A DNA stretch of 64,000 nt from Roseococcus sp. SDR (GTDB lineage: Bacteria > Pseudomonadota > Alphaproteobacteria > Acetobacterales > Acetobacteraceae): assembly GCF_019083995.1 (NCBI RefSeq), contig NZ_JAHRCU010000013.1:88205-152204 (forward strand). Direction: 5' to 3'. Both the position numbers and the translations under genes were made by a program. Shown here piece after piece: positions 34,762 through 43,116 of the stretch; position 1 is the stretch's first letter, and every line of letters starts with the position of its first letter. The notes under the pieces were generated by a model that was not told the DNA's origin, did no database searches, and saw only the letters and a program-made list of their open reading frames with translations.

Positions 34762-35834
34762 GCGATATCCAACCCACGGGGCAGCCGATCCGCGAAGAGG
34801 AAGTGACGCGCCTCGCCGCCGCGATCGACCTGAAGGACCCCGGCACCATCCTGCGCTTCGGCGCCGCCGCGCAAAGCCGCGCCCAGGCCGCCGCCGATGC
34901 CATGCTGGAAGGGGCCCAGAACCGCGAGACGGGGGAGGCGGGGCAGACCCTTTCCTCCATGCTCACGGCCCTGCGCGGCTTCGACGTGACGAACCTCGCC
35001 GAGAAGCCGGGCTTCTTCCAGCGCCTGTTCAACAAGGCCGGCTCGGAAGCCACCGCCATCGTCCAGCGCTATGAGGGCGTGCGCGACCAGGTGCAGGTCA
35101 TCGGCGACAAGCTGGACCAGCACCGCACCAAGCTGCTGGAAGACGTGGAACGCCTGGAGCGCCTCTACACCGCCACCCTGGACTGGTTCCACGCGCTGGC
35201 CGACCACATCGAGGCCGGCGAACGCGTGCTGAAGCACACCGACAGCGTCACCATCCCCGCCCTCGAAGCCGCCGCGCTGAAGGAAGGCGACCCGCTCGCC
35301 CCGCAGGCGCTGCGCGACGGCCGCGCCGCCCGCGACGAGTTGGAACGCCGCGTCCATGACCTGCGCCTCACGCGCCAGGTCGCCATGCAGGCGCTGCCCT
35401 CGATCCGCCTCATCCAGGAGAATGACAAGGCGCTCTCCGCCAAGATCCAGTCGGTGCTGGCCAACACCGTCCCGCTCTGGTCCCAGCAACTGGCGCAAGC
35501 TCTCGCCATCCACCGCATGCGCGAGGCCGGCCAGGCGGTGAAGGCCGCCACCGACCTCACCAACAAGCTCCTCGTCGCCAATGCCGAAACGCTGCGCACC
35601 GGCAACGCCGAAGCCCGCCGCGAGCTGGAACGGGGTACCTTCGACATGGACGCCATCAAGCAGGCCAATGCCGCCCTCGTCGGCACGATCGAAGACAGCC
35701 TGCGCATCGCCGACGAAGCCAAGGCGCAACGCCGAACCGCCGAAGCGGAACTCGCCAAGTGCGAACAAGACATCCGCCGCGCCCTCAGCGCCGCCCGCGC
35801 CCGCGAGCAAGCCGGCCCGCCCGCGCGCGGGTGA
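34758..35834 (+). CDS. telA: Toxic anion resistance protein TelA
   Basis: The 358-residue, mostly alpha-helical cytosolic protein has the TelA (PF05816) pattern. Segments are FFQRLFNKAGSEATAIVQRY, IGDKLDQHRTKLLEDVERLE, LYTATLDWFHALADHIEAGE, LPSIRLIQENDKALSAKIQS and VPLWSQQLAQALAIHRM. Members are linked to tellurite and antimicrobial tolerance. Their molecular function is unknown, though association with membrane-stress operons is common. It is coupled to the XpaC gene by a 4-bp overlap and is followed by a dense hairpin cluster before the convergent TctC gene. Confidence 0.9.
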   Translation: MSDIQPTGQPIREEEVTRLAAAIDLKDPGTILRFGAAAQSRAQAAADAMLEGAQNRETGEAGQTLSSMLTALRGFDVTNLAEKPGFFQRLFNKAGSEATAIVQRYEGVRDQVQVIGDKLDQHRTKLLEDVERLERLYTATLDWFHALADHIEAGERVLKHTDSVTIPALEAAALKEGDPLAPQALRDGRAARDELERRVHDLRLTRQVAMQALPSIRLIQENDKALSAKIQSVLANTVPLWSQQLAQALAIHRMREAGQAVKAATDLTNKLLVANAETLRTGNAEARRELERGTFDMDAIKQANAALVGTIEDSLRIADEAKAQRRTAEAELAKCEQDIRRALSAARAREQAGPPARG

Positions 35835-35846
35835 GGCCAGGGCATC

Positions 35847-36057
35847 CTGGAGAGAGGCTTCGCCTCCCTCCAGACCTCCCTCCACCAGGGGCCGAGGCCC
35901 CTGGACCCGATGCGCTGGGCTTGTTGGGAGAGAGGCATGGTGCGCGTGTGATCGAGGGCGCGCCCATGACGCCCCTCTCCCAACAAGCCCCATCCAGGTT
36001 TCCAAAGGCCCCCGGCCTTTGGTGGGGAGAGTTTGAGAGGGGCAAAGCCCCTCTCAA
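35847..36057. repeat. Cluster of five hairpins between convergent telA and tctC-like genes
   Basis: Five stem-loops lie in about 210 bp. They are 35847-35873 (CTGGAG-x-GAGGC, TTC loop), 35885-35904 (8-bp CCAGGGGC stem), 35917-35990 (16-bp stem, long loop), 36002-36022 (9-bp CCAAAGGCC stem, CCC loop) and 36033-36057 (11-bp TTGAGAGGGGC stem, AAA loop). The last is perfect and faces the end of the tctC-like gene, so it could act as a terminator for minus-strand transcription. The density suggests a bidirectional terminator region or an inserted small repeat element. Confidence 0.75.
35917..35990. repeat. Long inverted repeat with 16-bp perfect arms
   Basis: GGGCTTGTTGGGAGAG (35917-35932) and its exact complement (35975-35990) flank 42 bp. 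That interval contains further pairing: CATGG at 35936-35940 with CCATG at 35964-35968, and the palindrome GGGCGCGCCC at 35956-35965. The whole can fold into one extended hairpin of about 74 nt on either strand. No open frame is credible inside it. Confidence 0.7.
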
Positions 36058-36072
36058 GGTCGCGCCCGAGCG

Positions 36073-37050
36073 TCAGCTGCGTGCCAGGCCGGCCGCTTTC
36101 ATCGCGTCGCCGAGGGAGGCGTCGGCGGCGGCGAGGTGGCGGGCGAAGCCGTCGGCATCGGCGTAGCTCATGCCGAAGCCGCGGTTGTTCATGAATTCGC
36201 TGTATTCGGCCGAGCGGAAGACGCGGCCCAGGGCGGCGTTCATGGTGGTGCGGGCTTCGGCCGGGATGTTGAGCGGGCCTGCGATGCCGCGCCAGGCGCC
36301 GGTCGCGTAGTCGATGTTCATCGCCTCCTTCAGCGTCGGGATGTTCGGGAAGGCGCCGAGGCGTTCGTTGGACATGACGGCGAGCGCGCGGGCGCGGTTC
36401 GCGTCCAGCATGGCGCGGGCTTCGACGACGGAGTTGGTGGTGAAGTCGAGGCCGCCGGCGGCCAGGTCCTGCATGGCCGGCGCCGCGCCGTTGGAGGGCA
36501 CCCAGCGGACGTGGTTGGCGGGCAGGCGCATGGCCATGAGCCAGCCGGCAAGCGCGAGGTGCCAGATGCCGCCCTGGCCGGTGCCGCTGGATTTCAGCTG
36601 GCCCGGGCGGCTCGTGCGGATGGCCTCGGCGAGTTGACCGACGTCGCGGTAGGGTGCGTTGACATTGACCTGGATCCCCGGCGGGTCGTTGTTCATGAGC
36701 GCGAGCGGCGTGTAGTTGCGGAAGGTGAGTTCGGTCAGGCCCTGCCAGTGCAGCATGCAGATTTCGGCCGTGATCATGCCGAGCGTGTAGCCATCGGGCG
36801 CGGCTTGCGCGATGGCGGCGTGGCCGACGACGCCCGAGCCGCCGGTGCGGTTGATCACGTTGAAGGGCTGGCCCAATTCCTTCTCCAGCAGGTTCGCGAT
36901 GATGCGCACCACGGCATCGGTGCCGCCACCGGCCGCCCATGGGCAGAGGAGTTGCACCGGGCGCACCGGCCAGCGCGGCTGGGCGAGCGCGGGGGCGGCG
37001 ATCAGGGCCGGCGTGGCGCCGAGGATGAGGCGGCGTGAGGTGATGATCAT
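36073..37050 (-). CDS. TctC/Bug-type binding protein of the complete TTT transporter
   Basis: The 325-residue product has a signal peptide (MIITSRRLILGATPALIAAP, cut near ALA-QP). PVQLLCPWAAGGGTDAVVR and AQAAPDGYTLGMITAE, then HVRWVPSNGAAPAMQDLAAG, follow the Bug pattern. It lies 31 bp downstream of tctA on the same strand, making a tctB-tctA-tctC order. It is therefore the dedicated periplasmic receptor of this transporter, as opposed to the four orphan Bug proteins in the window. The ligand is probably a tri- or dicarboxylate. Confidence 0.9.
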   Translation of the reverse strand: MIITSRRLILGATPALIAAPALAQPRWPVRPVQLLCPWAAGGGTDAVVRIIANLLEKELGQPFNVINRTGGSGVVGHAAIAQAAPDGYTLGMITAEICMLHWQGLTELTFRNYTPLALMNNDPPGIQVNVNAPYRDVGQLAEAIRTSRPGQLKSSGTGQGGIWHLALAGWLMAMRLPANHVRWVPSNGAAPAMQDLAAGGLDFTTNSVVEARAMLDANRARALAVMSNERLGAFPNIPTLKEAMNIDYATGAWRGIAGPLNIPAEARTTMNAALGRVFRSAEYSEFMNNRGFGMSYADADGFARHLAAADASLGDAMKAAGLARS

Positions 37051-37081
37051 GTCGTGTCTCCCTAGATGTTGCTGTGTTGGT

Positions 37082-38578
37082 TCAGGCAGGCGAACGGCGC
37101 CGTGACAGGCGCATCCAGATCCAGGCAAGGAGCGGCCAGAGCAGCGCGCTGAAGGTCAGCGCCGCGAGAAAGGAGGAGACGGGCCGCTCGAAGAAGGGCA
37201 GCACATCGCCGTCGGACTTGATGAGGCTGGTGACGAAGTTCTGTTCCAGCATGCTGCCCATGACGATGCCGAGCACGAGGGCGGCGACCGGATAGCCGTT
37301 CTTCTCCATGACGAAGCCGAGCACGCCGAAGAGCGCCACCAGCAGCACGGCGAAGAGGTTGTTGCCGGTGGCGAAGGAGCCCACGGCGCAAAGCAGCAGG
37401 ATCACCGGCATCACGGCCGAGCGCGGCGCGCGCAGCACGGTGGAGGCGGCACGGATCATCATGATGCCAAGCGGGATCATGATGATGTTGGCCAGGATGA
37501 AGATGATGTAGAGCGCGTACATGGACGAGGCCCGCTCGGTGAAGAGCGTGGGCCCAGGGTTGAGCCCCTTCATGTAGAGCACACCGATGGCGATGGCGGT
37601 GATGGTGTCGCCGGGGATGCCGAAGAGCAGGGAAGGGACCCAGCCCGAGGCGAGCGAGGCGTTGTTGGAGGCACCGGCCTCCACCAGGCCTTCCGGGTGG
37701 CCGGTGCCGAATTTCTCCGGCTCCTTCGAGAATTTCTTCGCCATCGCATAGCTGACCCAGGCCGCCATGTCGGCGCCCGCTCCGGGCAGCACGCCGATGA
37801 TGATGCCCACGAAGTTCCCCCGCCACATCTGGAACTGGTATTTCTTCGTCAGGAACCATTGATTGGCGAGGATGGAGCCGAAACGCCGTCGTGGCAGCTT
37901 GGGCGGCTCGGCCTCGGCCATGGCGCGCATCACCTCGCTGACGGCGAAGACGCCGACCAGGGCAGGGATGGGCTCGATGCCGCCCAGCAGGTCCGGGATG
38001 CCGAAGGTAAAGCGCGGCGTGCCGGCCGGGTTCTCCATCCCGATGCAGGCGATGAGCAGTCCAAGCAGCATGGAGGCGATGGCCTTGATGGGCGAGGAGC
38101 GCGCGACGAGCGTGGCGCACATCAGCCCGAGCAGGGCGAGCCAGAAATACTCATAGGTCGAGAAGGAGAGGGCGATCTCGGCCAGCGCCGGCGCCAGCAG
38201 CATGAGCGAGATGGTGCCGACGATCCCGCCGATGGCGCTGAACCAGAGGCCGGCGCCGAGCGCCAGTTCCGCCTGGCCCTTGCGGGTCAGCGCATAGGCC
38301 TCGTCCGTGTAGGCGGCGGAGGCCGGCGTACCGGGGATGCGCAGCAAGGCACCCGGAATGTCGCCCGAGAAGATCGCCATGGCGGAGGCCGTGATGATCG
38401 TGGCGATGGCCGCGATGGGCGAGAGCCAGAAGGTGACGGGCACCAGCAGCGCGGTCGCCATTGTCGCGGACAGCCCGGGCAACGAGCCCACCACCAGGCC
38501 ATAGACGGCCGAGGCCAGGATGGCGATGAGCACATCGGTCGCGAGGACGAGGCGCAGGCCTTCGAGGAAGGGCTCCAT
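37082..38578 (-). CDS. tctA: Tripartite tricarboxylate transporter large permease TctA
   Basis: The 498-residue inner-membrane protein has about 11-12 hydrophobic segments. TctA family markers are YGLVVGSLPGLSATMATALL, IPGTPASAAYTDEAYALTRK, VLPGAGADMAAWVSYAMAKK, TGHPEGLVEAGASNNASLAS and LFGIPGDTITAIAIGVL. It forms the ion-coupled channel with TctB, fed by TctC. It is separated by 1 bp from tctB and by 31 bp from the binding-protein gene. Confidence 0.95.
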   Translation of the reverse strand: MEPFLEGLRLVLATDVLIAILASAVYGLVVGSLPGLSATMATALLVPVTFWLSPIAAIATIITASAMAIFSGDIPGALLRIPGTPASAAYTDEAYALTRKGQAELALGAGLWFSAIGGIVGTISLMLLAPALAEIALSFSTYEYFWLALLGLMCATLVARSSPIKAIASMLLGLLIACIGMENPAGTPRFTFGIPDLLGGIEPIPALVGVFAVSEVMRAMAEAEPPKLPRRRFGSILANQWFLTKKYQFQMWRGNFVGIIIGVLPGAGADMAAWVSYAMAKKFSKEPEKFGTGHPEGLVEAGASNNASLASGWVPSLLFGIPGDTITAIAIGVLYMKGLNPGPTLFTERASSMYALYIIFILANIIMIPLGIMMIRAASTVLRAPRSAVMPVILLLCAVGSFATGNNLFAVLLVALFGVLGFVMEKNGYPVAALVLGIVMGSMLEQNFVTSLIKSDGDVLPFFERPVSSFLAALTFSALLWPLLAWIWMRLSRRRSPA

Positions 38579-38579
38579 G

Positions 38580-39050
38580 CTACCAGGGCGCCGGGATCAG
38601 GCCCTGGGGCAGCGGCACCCGGAGCAGCTTGGCAAAGGCGAGATGCACGAGGATGGGCCCGCCGATCGCCACCGGGATGGCGATGGAAAGGCGCGAGCCA
38701 AGGGCGAGGCCCGCCACCAGCACCATGATGAAGGCCGTCAACAGGAAGCCCAGCGTCTCGGAGGCATAGGCGTAGAAGAGCAGCAGCGCCGGCGGGATGA
38801 TCACGCCGACGGCGCCCAGGCGCGGCTTTGGTGCCGAGGAGGGCTCGGCCGGTTCGGGCGCCTCGAAGCTCTGGCCGACGCCGAGCGCGATGAGCGCGCC
38901 GCAGCAGATGAGCCCGAAGCCGATCAGCATGGGAAAGGCGGCGGGCCCGATATCCTGTCCGGGCACGGCCGGCAGGCGCGAGCCGAACCAGGCCGCGGCC
39001 GCACCCAAGGCCACCAGCACGCCGCCGGTGATCCGGTCGGTTACTTGCAC
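38580..39050 (-). CDS. tctB: Tripartite tricarboxylate transporter small subunit TctB
   Basis: The 156-residue membrane protein has four hydrophobic segments and the TctB layout: ITGGVLVALGAAAAWFGSRL, GPAAFPMLIGFGLICCGALI, a linker with EPAEPSSAPKPR, then two final segments. It is the first gene of the tctB-A-C transcript. The minus-strand start at 39050 leaves a 73-bp upstream gap before the nitroreductase gene, where the promoter probably lies. Confidence 0.9.
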   Translation of the reverse strand: MQVTDRITGGVLVALGAAAAWFGSRLPAVPGQDIGPAAFPMLIGFGLICCGALIALGVGQSFEAPEPAEPSSAPKPRLGAVGVIIPPALLLFYAYASETLGFLLTAFIMVLVAGLALGSRLSIAIPVAIGGPILVHLAFAKLLRVPLPQGLIPAPW

Positions 39051-39123
39051 GCGTCACTCCCTCAGTCTTTTCAGGGAGTGTCGCGGCCCGCGCCTGCCTT
39101 GGCGAGTGAAATTCTGGGCAGGT

Positions 39124-39963
39124 TCAGCGCAGCGGGAAGCCCAGTGCGCGCAGCACGTCCGAGAGCTTGTCGCGCCCGCCCATGGCGGTGAGCTTGCCCA
39201 TGCGGGCGATGACGCGTTGGCTCCAGCTTGTGGCGGCCATCTCATTGCGCTTCGAGAACTCGGCCATCTTCGCGTCATAGGCGGCGCGCAGCGCGGGCTC
39301 GCCCGAGGCATCGTAGCGGTCATGGAAGAGGATGGCGGGCTGCGCGAGGCGCGGCTTCACCTCATTGGTCACGCCCGGCGCCGCATAGCCGACGCAAAGG
39401 CCAAAGACGCCCATCACGCCGGCCGGGAGGCCGAGGAGCTCGGCCACCAGCGCCGGATCATTGCGCAGCGCGCCGATATACACGGTGGAGAGACCGAGCG
39501 ACTCGGCGGCCACCACGGCGTTCTGCGCGGCCAGCGCCGCATCGATGGCGGCGACCAGGAAGGTCTCGAGATAGGGCAGGGTGGGCAGGTCCACGCCCTC
39601 CTGCACGCCCAGGCGCGCATTGCGCGAGACATCGGCGCACCAGACGAGGAAGAGCGGGCATTGCTCGATATGCTTCTGGTTGCCGGCCGCCTTGGCCATG
39701 GCCGCCCGCGCCGCCGGGTCATGCACCGCGACGACCGACCAGGTCTGCAGGTTGGAGCTGGTGGCGGCCGATTGCGCGGCGGCGATCAGCGTCTCGAGCG
39801 TGCCCTCCGGCAGCGCATCCGGCCGGTAGCCGCGCACCGAGCGGTGCGAGAGCAGCAGCGCGATATGGTCGTTCCACGGGCCAGCGGCAGGGATCGCGTC
39901 AGCGCCATAGCGCAGAGCAAGGGCATCGGCCTGGGGCAGGGGGCCAGGGGTCACGGCATCCAT
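39124..39963 (-). CDS. NfsA-like FMN nitroreductase / NADPH-dependent oxidoreductase
   Basis: The 279-residue flavin reductase has LLLSHRSVRGYRPDALPEGT (FMN phosphate binding), AAQSAATSSNLQTWSVVAV, NAVVAAESLGLSTVYIGALR and GLCVGYAAPGVTNEVKPRLA. The order and length match NfsA/FRP-type dimeric nitroreductases, which reduce nitroaromatics, quinones or free FMN with NADPH. It lies on the same strand as, and 73 bp upstream of, tctB. A shared transcript is possible but not shown. Confidence 0.9.
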   Translation of the reverse strand: MDAVTPGPLPQADALALRYGADAIPAAGPWNDHIALLLSHRSVRGYRPDALPEGTLETLIAAAQSAATSSNLQTWSVVAVHDPAARAAMAKAAGNQKHIEQCPLFLVWCADVSRNARLGVQEGVDLPTLPYLETFLVAAIDAALAAQNAVVAAESLGLSTVYIGALRNDPALVAELLGLPAGVMGVFGLCVGYAAPGVTNEVKPRLAQPAILFHDRYDASGEPALRAAYDAKMAEFSKRNEMAATSWSQRVIARMGKLTAMGGRDKLSDVLRALGFPLR

Positions 39964-40035
39964 CAGTGGACATCTCTTCGGCTGTGTCGCGGCCGGACTG
40001 TCTCAGACCGCCCGGCACGCGGCAAGCCGGGCCAG

Positions 40036-41142
40036 CTACCAGGCGAGGTCGGTGTAGTAGGCGATGCCCTCGTATTTGAAGACGGGATTGGACGCGATGA
40101 TGGTGTCCCGCTCATTCTCCGAGTTGGTGTAGAGGTGCACGCCCGTCTTCGTGTTGAAGAACCGGTAGATCTCGTCCCGCCCGGCGCCGCCGCTGCCATA
40201 GGCGTAGAAGGCGGTGTTCTCCAGCGCCCATTCGCGCCGCGCGTCGAGGCCCAGCATCTCGCTCCGGCTCGCCGTGTAGAAATGCCGCCCCGTGTCGAAG
40301 TTGTAGAGGCGATAGACGGGGATGCCGGTGCTTGCCGTCGCCAGCGTCCCGAAGGCCAGCCCCTCATAGGCATAGCCCGATGAGCCTCCGGCCACGTCAC
40401 GCGCCTCGATCATGCTGGCGGTGAAGAAATGGGCGCCGGTGTTCGCATTGTAGAAACGGAACACGTCCTGCCCGCGGGTCAGTTCCCCGTCATTGATGCT
40501 GATGGAGGGGATGAGCCAGTTCCAGTGGGCGGTCAGCGCGGCGGCGGCGATCGCGGTCGAGACGACGCCGACGATGCTGTAGTTGCCGACATAGATCGGG
40601 CCGCCCGAATTGCCGCCGTTGATCTCCAGGTCGGAGCGGATGTTGAACACGTTGTCCACCGCGTCCTTCGTGGCGGTCCCAGCGTCGAACATCATCCGGT
40701 TGCCATAGACCGAAGGGTGGCCGATCACGCCGACCGAGCCGCCCTGGCTGTTCGGGTCCATCCCGAACCAACCATTGCGGTCGCCGGGAGCGGTGCCGAG
40801 CGAGAGGAGTGCCACATCCAGTTCCGCACCCGCGAGCGAGCCGGCCCGGCCGTCCCCGCTGGAGATGCGGGTATCGCGATTGGGATCGAAATCCCGGTAC
40901 CACTGGACCCAGACCGGGTTGATCCAGGCGGGCGTGCCCTCATTGGGATCGTAAGAAAATGCGATTTCGATGCGGTCGGCGAGGCGGCCGAACGTCGCGC
41001 TGTAGACCACATGGGCGGCGGTGAGGACATCGTTGCGGCCGACCAGCGCGCCCGAGCCCACGAAGCTCTGCGACCCCCAGGTGGCGCGGATATAGGCGAT
41101 GGCCGTGCCCGGATAGGCGTCATCATCGATCTGGTTGGTCAT
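40036..41142 (-). CDS. Trypsin-like serine protease with C-terminal DUF5648 repeats, no signal peptide
   Basis: The 368-residue protein has an S1-type trypsin domain (about 10-205) with the triad His44 (VLTAAHVVY), Asp109 (GAELDVALL) and Ser179 (NGGNSGGPIY). Three copies of an approximately 45-residue DUF5648-type repeat follow: VFRFYNANTGAHFFTAS, VYRLYNFDTGRHFYTAS and IYRFFNTKTGVHLYTNS, starting near 227, 275 and 324. The N-terminus (MTNQIDDDAYPGTAIAYIRA) has no Sec or Tat signal, unusual for a trypsin-like enzyme. It may be secreted by a non-Sec route or act inside the cell. No immunity or secretion genes adjoin. Confidence 0.85.
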   Translation of the reverse strand: MTNQIDDDAYPGTAIAYIRATWGSQSFVGSGALVGRNDVLTAAHVVYSATFGRLADRIEIAFSYDPNEGTPAWINPVWVQWYRDFDPNRDTRISSGDGRAGSLAGAELDVALLSLGTAPGDRNGWFGMDPNSQGGSVGVIGHPSVYGNRMMFDAGTATKDAVDNVFNIRSDLEINGGNSGGPIYVGNYSIVGVVSTAIAAAALTAHWNWLIPSISINDGELTRGQDVFRFYNANTGAHFFTASMIEARDVAGGSSGYAYEGLAFGTLATASTGIPVYRLYNFDTGRHFYTASRSEMLGLDARREWALENTAFYAYGSGGAGRDEIYRFFNTKTGVHLYTNSENERDTIIASNPVFKYEGIAYYTDLAW

Positions 41143-41273
41143 GATGAACCTCCAACGGCCGGGGCCCGCACGGGCGGCCGGTCTCGGACGAAACCGTACC
41201 GGCCCGGCTTCGCCCCATGCAATGGCGGCTTGCGCCCATTGCCGTCAGTTCATCCCGCCAGGCGGGACCGAGC

Positions 41274-41993
41274 CTAGCGGCGGAACTTCAGATCCAGGCC
41301 CTGCTTGCGCCAGTTCGCCTCGATGGCGTCCATGTTCGTGCTGCCCGAGGGGTGCGCACGGCTCGGCTGGTTGCGCAGCCCCGGGGCTCGCGTCAGGCGC
41401 CACAGCTTCAGCAGGCGCTCAAGCTCATCCAACGGGTTCGCATGGTCATCCACCCGCAGGTCGATATCCGGGAAATCCTCCGAGGTGATGAGCTTCAGCG
41501 CCGCCGATTGCCGTCCCCGCTTGTCACCCCCCGCGACCTCGCCTGCCTGGAGCGCCTGGAGCATGCGCTCGGGCAAGGCCAGTTCCTGCCGCGCGAGGAA
41601 GCTTGCCAGCGTGTCCGCGATGACGGCCTCGCCGGAGAGCATGTTGCCCGCGATGGACCACCCGGTGCCCGAACGCGCACCAGCCCATTCCACGCAGTTC
41701 TGCCCCGTCCAGGCGGCGCTCCGGCCATGGCTGTCGATCGCGTGGATCTGGCGGAGGTTCTTGCCCTCATCGCCCACCAGCGCGCCCTCGATCGCGGCCG
41801 CAGGCGAAAGGCCGCGGGCCATGGCATCGAGTACGGCCGGGCCGAGATAGCGATTGGTGATGGACTGCGTCGAAACGGCGCCCACGCCCGCGCGCACGAA
41901 GGGGCAGGAGGCGCCGACGGCAAGCGCGCAGGTGGTGACGGCCACCGCAAAGCTGCCGGTTTCGGGCTCGTGCGCGAGCAATGACCAGGTCAC
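41274..41993 (-). CDS. DUF1028 (Ntn-hydrolase-like) protein
   Basis: The 239-residue product matches DUF1028. Its start is MTWSLLAHEPETGSFAVAVT, followed by a CALAVGASCPFVRAGVGAVS segment, SITNRYLGPAVLDAMARGLS, and SIAGNMLSGEAVIADTLASF. The family has an Ntn-hydrolase-like fold and is often near peptide or carbohydrate transport genes; its substrate is unknown. It is divergent from the Bug gene at 42107 with 113 bp between starts, and downstream genes are unrelated. Confidence 0.85.
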   Translation of the reverse strand: MTWSLLAHEPETGSFAVAVTTCALAVGASCPFVRAGVGAVSTQSITNRYLGPAVLDAMARGLSPAAAIEGALVGDEGKNLRQIHAIDSHGRSAAWTGQNCVEWAGARSGTGWSIAGNMLSGEAVIADTLASFLARQELALPERMLQALQAGEVAGGDKRGRQSAALKLITSEDFPDIDLRVDDHANPLDELERLLKLWRLTRAPGLRNQPSRAHPSGSTNMDAIEANWRKQGLDLKFRR

Positions 41994-42106
41994 AGCGAAA
42001 TCCTCATATCGGCTCAGAGCATGCTTGCATGCAGAGAGTGGTCAGGGCAAAGCCCCGGTCAAGAAGGCCCGGGACGTTTCCATGGGCCAAGCGGGAGAAT
42101 ACGTCC

Positions 42107-43084
42107 ATGTACCCCACCCCTCGCCGGAACATTCTTGCGGCCGCCGGGACGCTGCTCGCGGCACCTGCGCTGGCGCAGAGCCCATGGCCTGACCGGCCGA
42201 TCCGCCTGATCGTGCCCTTCGGCGCAGGCGGCGCAGTGGACACGCTGAGCCGCACCGTGGCCGCGCGTTTCGGCGAGCACACGGGCGGGCAGACGCTGGT
42301 GGTGGAGAATCGGCCTGGGGCCGGCGGCACCATCGCGGGTGCCTTCGTGGCGCAGCAACGGCCGGACGGGCTGACGCTCATGATGTCCGATGTCGGCGCC
42401 AACGCGATCGGCCGCCTGCTCTATCCGAGCCTGCCCTATGACCCGATGACGGCCTTCACCCCCATCGTGCATCTCGTCAACCTGCCCGGCGTGCTCATGG
42501 CGCATCCCTCGGTCACGGCGACGACGGCGGCGGAAGTGATCGCCGCCGCGCGCGCCCGTCCGGACGGCTTCACCTTCTCTTCTGCCGGCAATGGCAATGG
42601 CAGCCACCTTTTCATGGAGCTCTTCCTGAAGCGGGCAGGCCTCAAGATGGTGCACGTGCCCTATCGCAGCGGCGCCGAGATGGTGACGGCGCTGATCCGC
42701 GGCGATGCGCAATTCGGCTTCCCCACCGTCTCCTCCGGGCTGAACATGATCCGGGAAGGCAGGGCGAAGGCCATCGCCATCTCGGTGCCTGGCGGCACGC
42801 CGGCACTGCCCGGCATTCCGGCGCTGGCCGATACGCTGCCCGGCTACAACACGGCCGTCTGGCACGGGATCGTGGCGCCGGCGGGGATGGAGCCCGGCCT
42901 CGTCGCCCGCATCAACGAGGTCTTCACCCGGATCATCACGATGGACGAGGTGCGCGAGCAGGTCTTCCGCGCCCAGGCCGGCACGGTGGTGCCCGGCACG
43001 CCGGAACAGTTCGCGACCTTCATCCGCCGCGAATATGAGACCTGGCTGCCCATCATCCGCGAGGGCAACATCCGGGCGGAGTAG
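42107..43084 (+). CDS. Bug/TctC-type periplasmic substrate-binding protein
   Basis: The 325-residue product has a signal peptide (MYPTPRRNILAAAGTLLAAP, cut near ALA-QS). RPIRLIVPFGAGGAVDTLSR, VVENRPGAGGTIAGAFVAQQ and KMVHVPYRSGAEMVTALIRG follow, classic Bug residues. The ATG at 42107 has GGGAG upstream at 42093-42097. It is an orphan binding protein without TctAB neighbours, next to the DUF1028 gene. The ligand is unknown. Confidence 0.88.
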   Translation: MYPTPRRNILAAAGTLLAAPALAQSPWPDRPIRLIVPFGAGGAVDTLSRTVAARFGEHTGGQTLVVENRPGAGGTIAGAFVAQQRPDGLTLMMSDVGANAIGRLLYPSLPYDPMTAFTPIVHLVNLPGVLMAHPSVTATTAAEVIAAARARPDGFTFSSAGNGNGSHLFMELFLKRAGLKMVHVPYRSGAEMVTALIRGDAQFGFPTVSSGLNMIREGRAKAIAISVPGGTPALPGIPALADTLPGYNTAVWHGIVAPAGMEPGLVARINEVFTRIITMDEVREQVFRAQAGTVVPGTPEQFATFIRREYETWLPIIREGNIRAE

Positions 43085-43116
43085 CCGGGGCGCCCTGGCT
43101 GGGCTTCACTGGCGCG

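Noticed and set aside
33765..36005. A minus-strand open frame of about 745 codons opposite xpaC and telA
   Set aside because: It runs through the hairpin cluster and both genes with low-complexity translation. TelA motifs on the plus strand are clear.
36073..39050. Mobile element or phage cargo as explanation for the extra transporters
   Set aside because: No transposase, integrase or terminal repeats were found here. The tct genes have native-looking composition and standard operon order.
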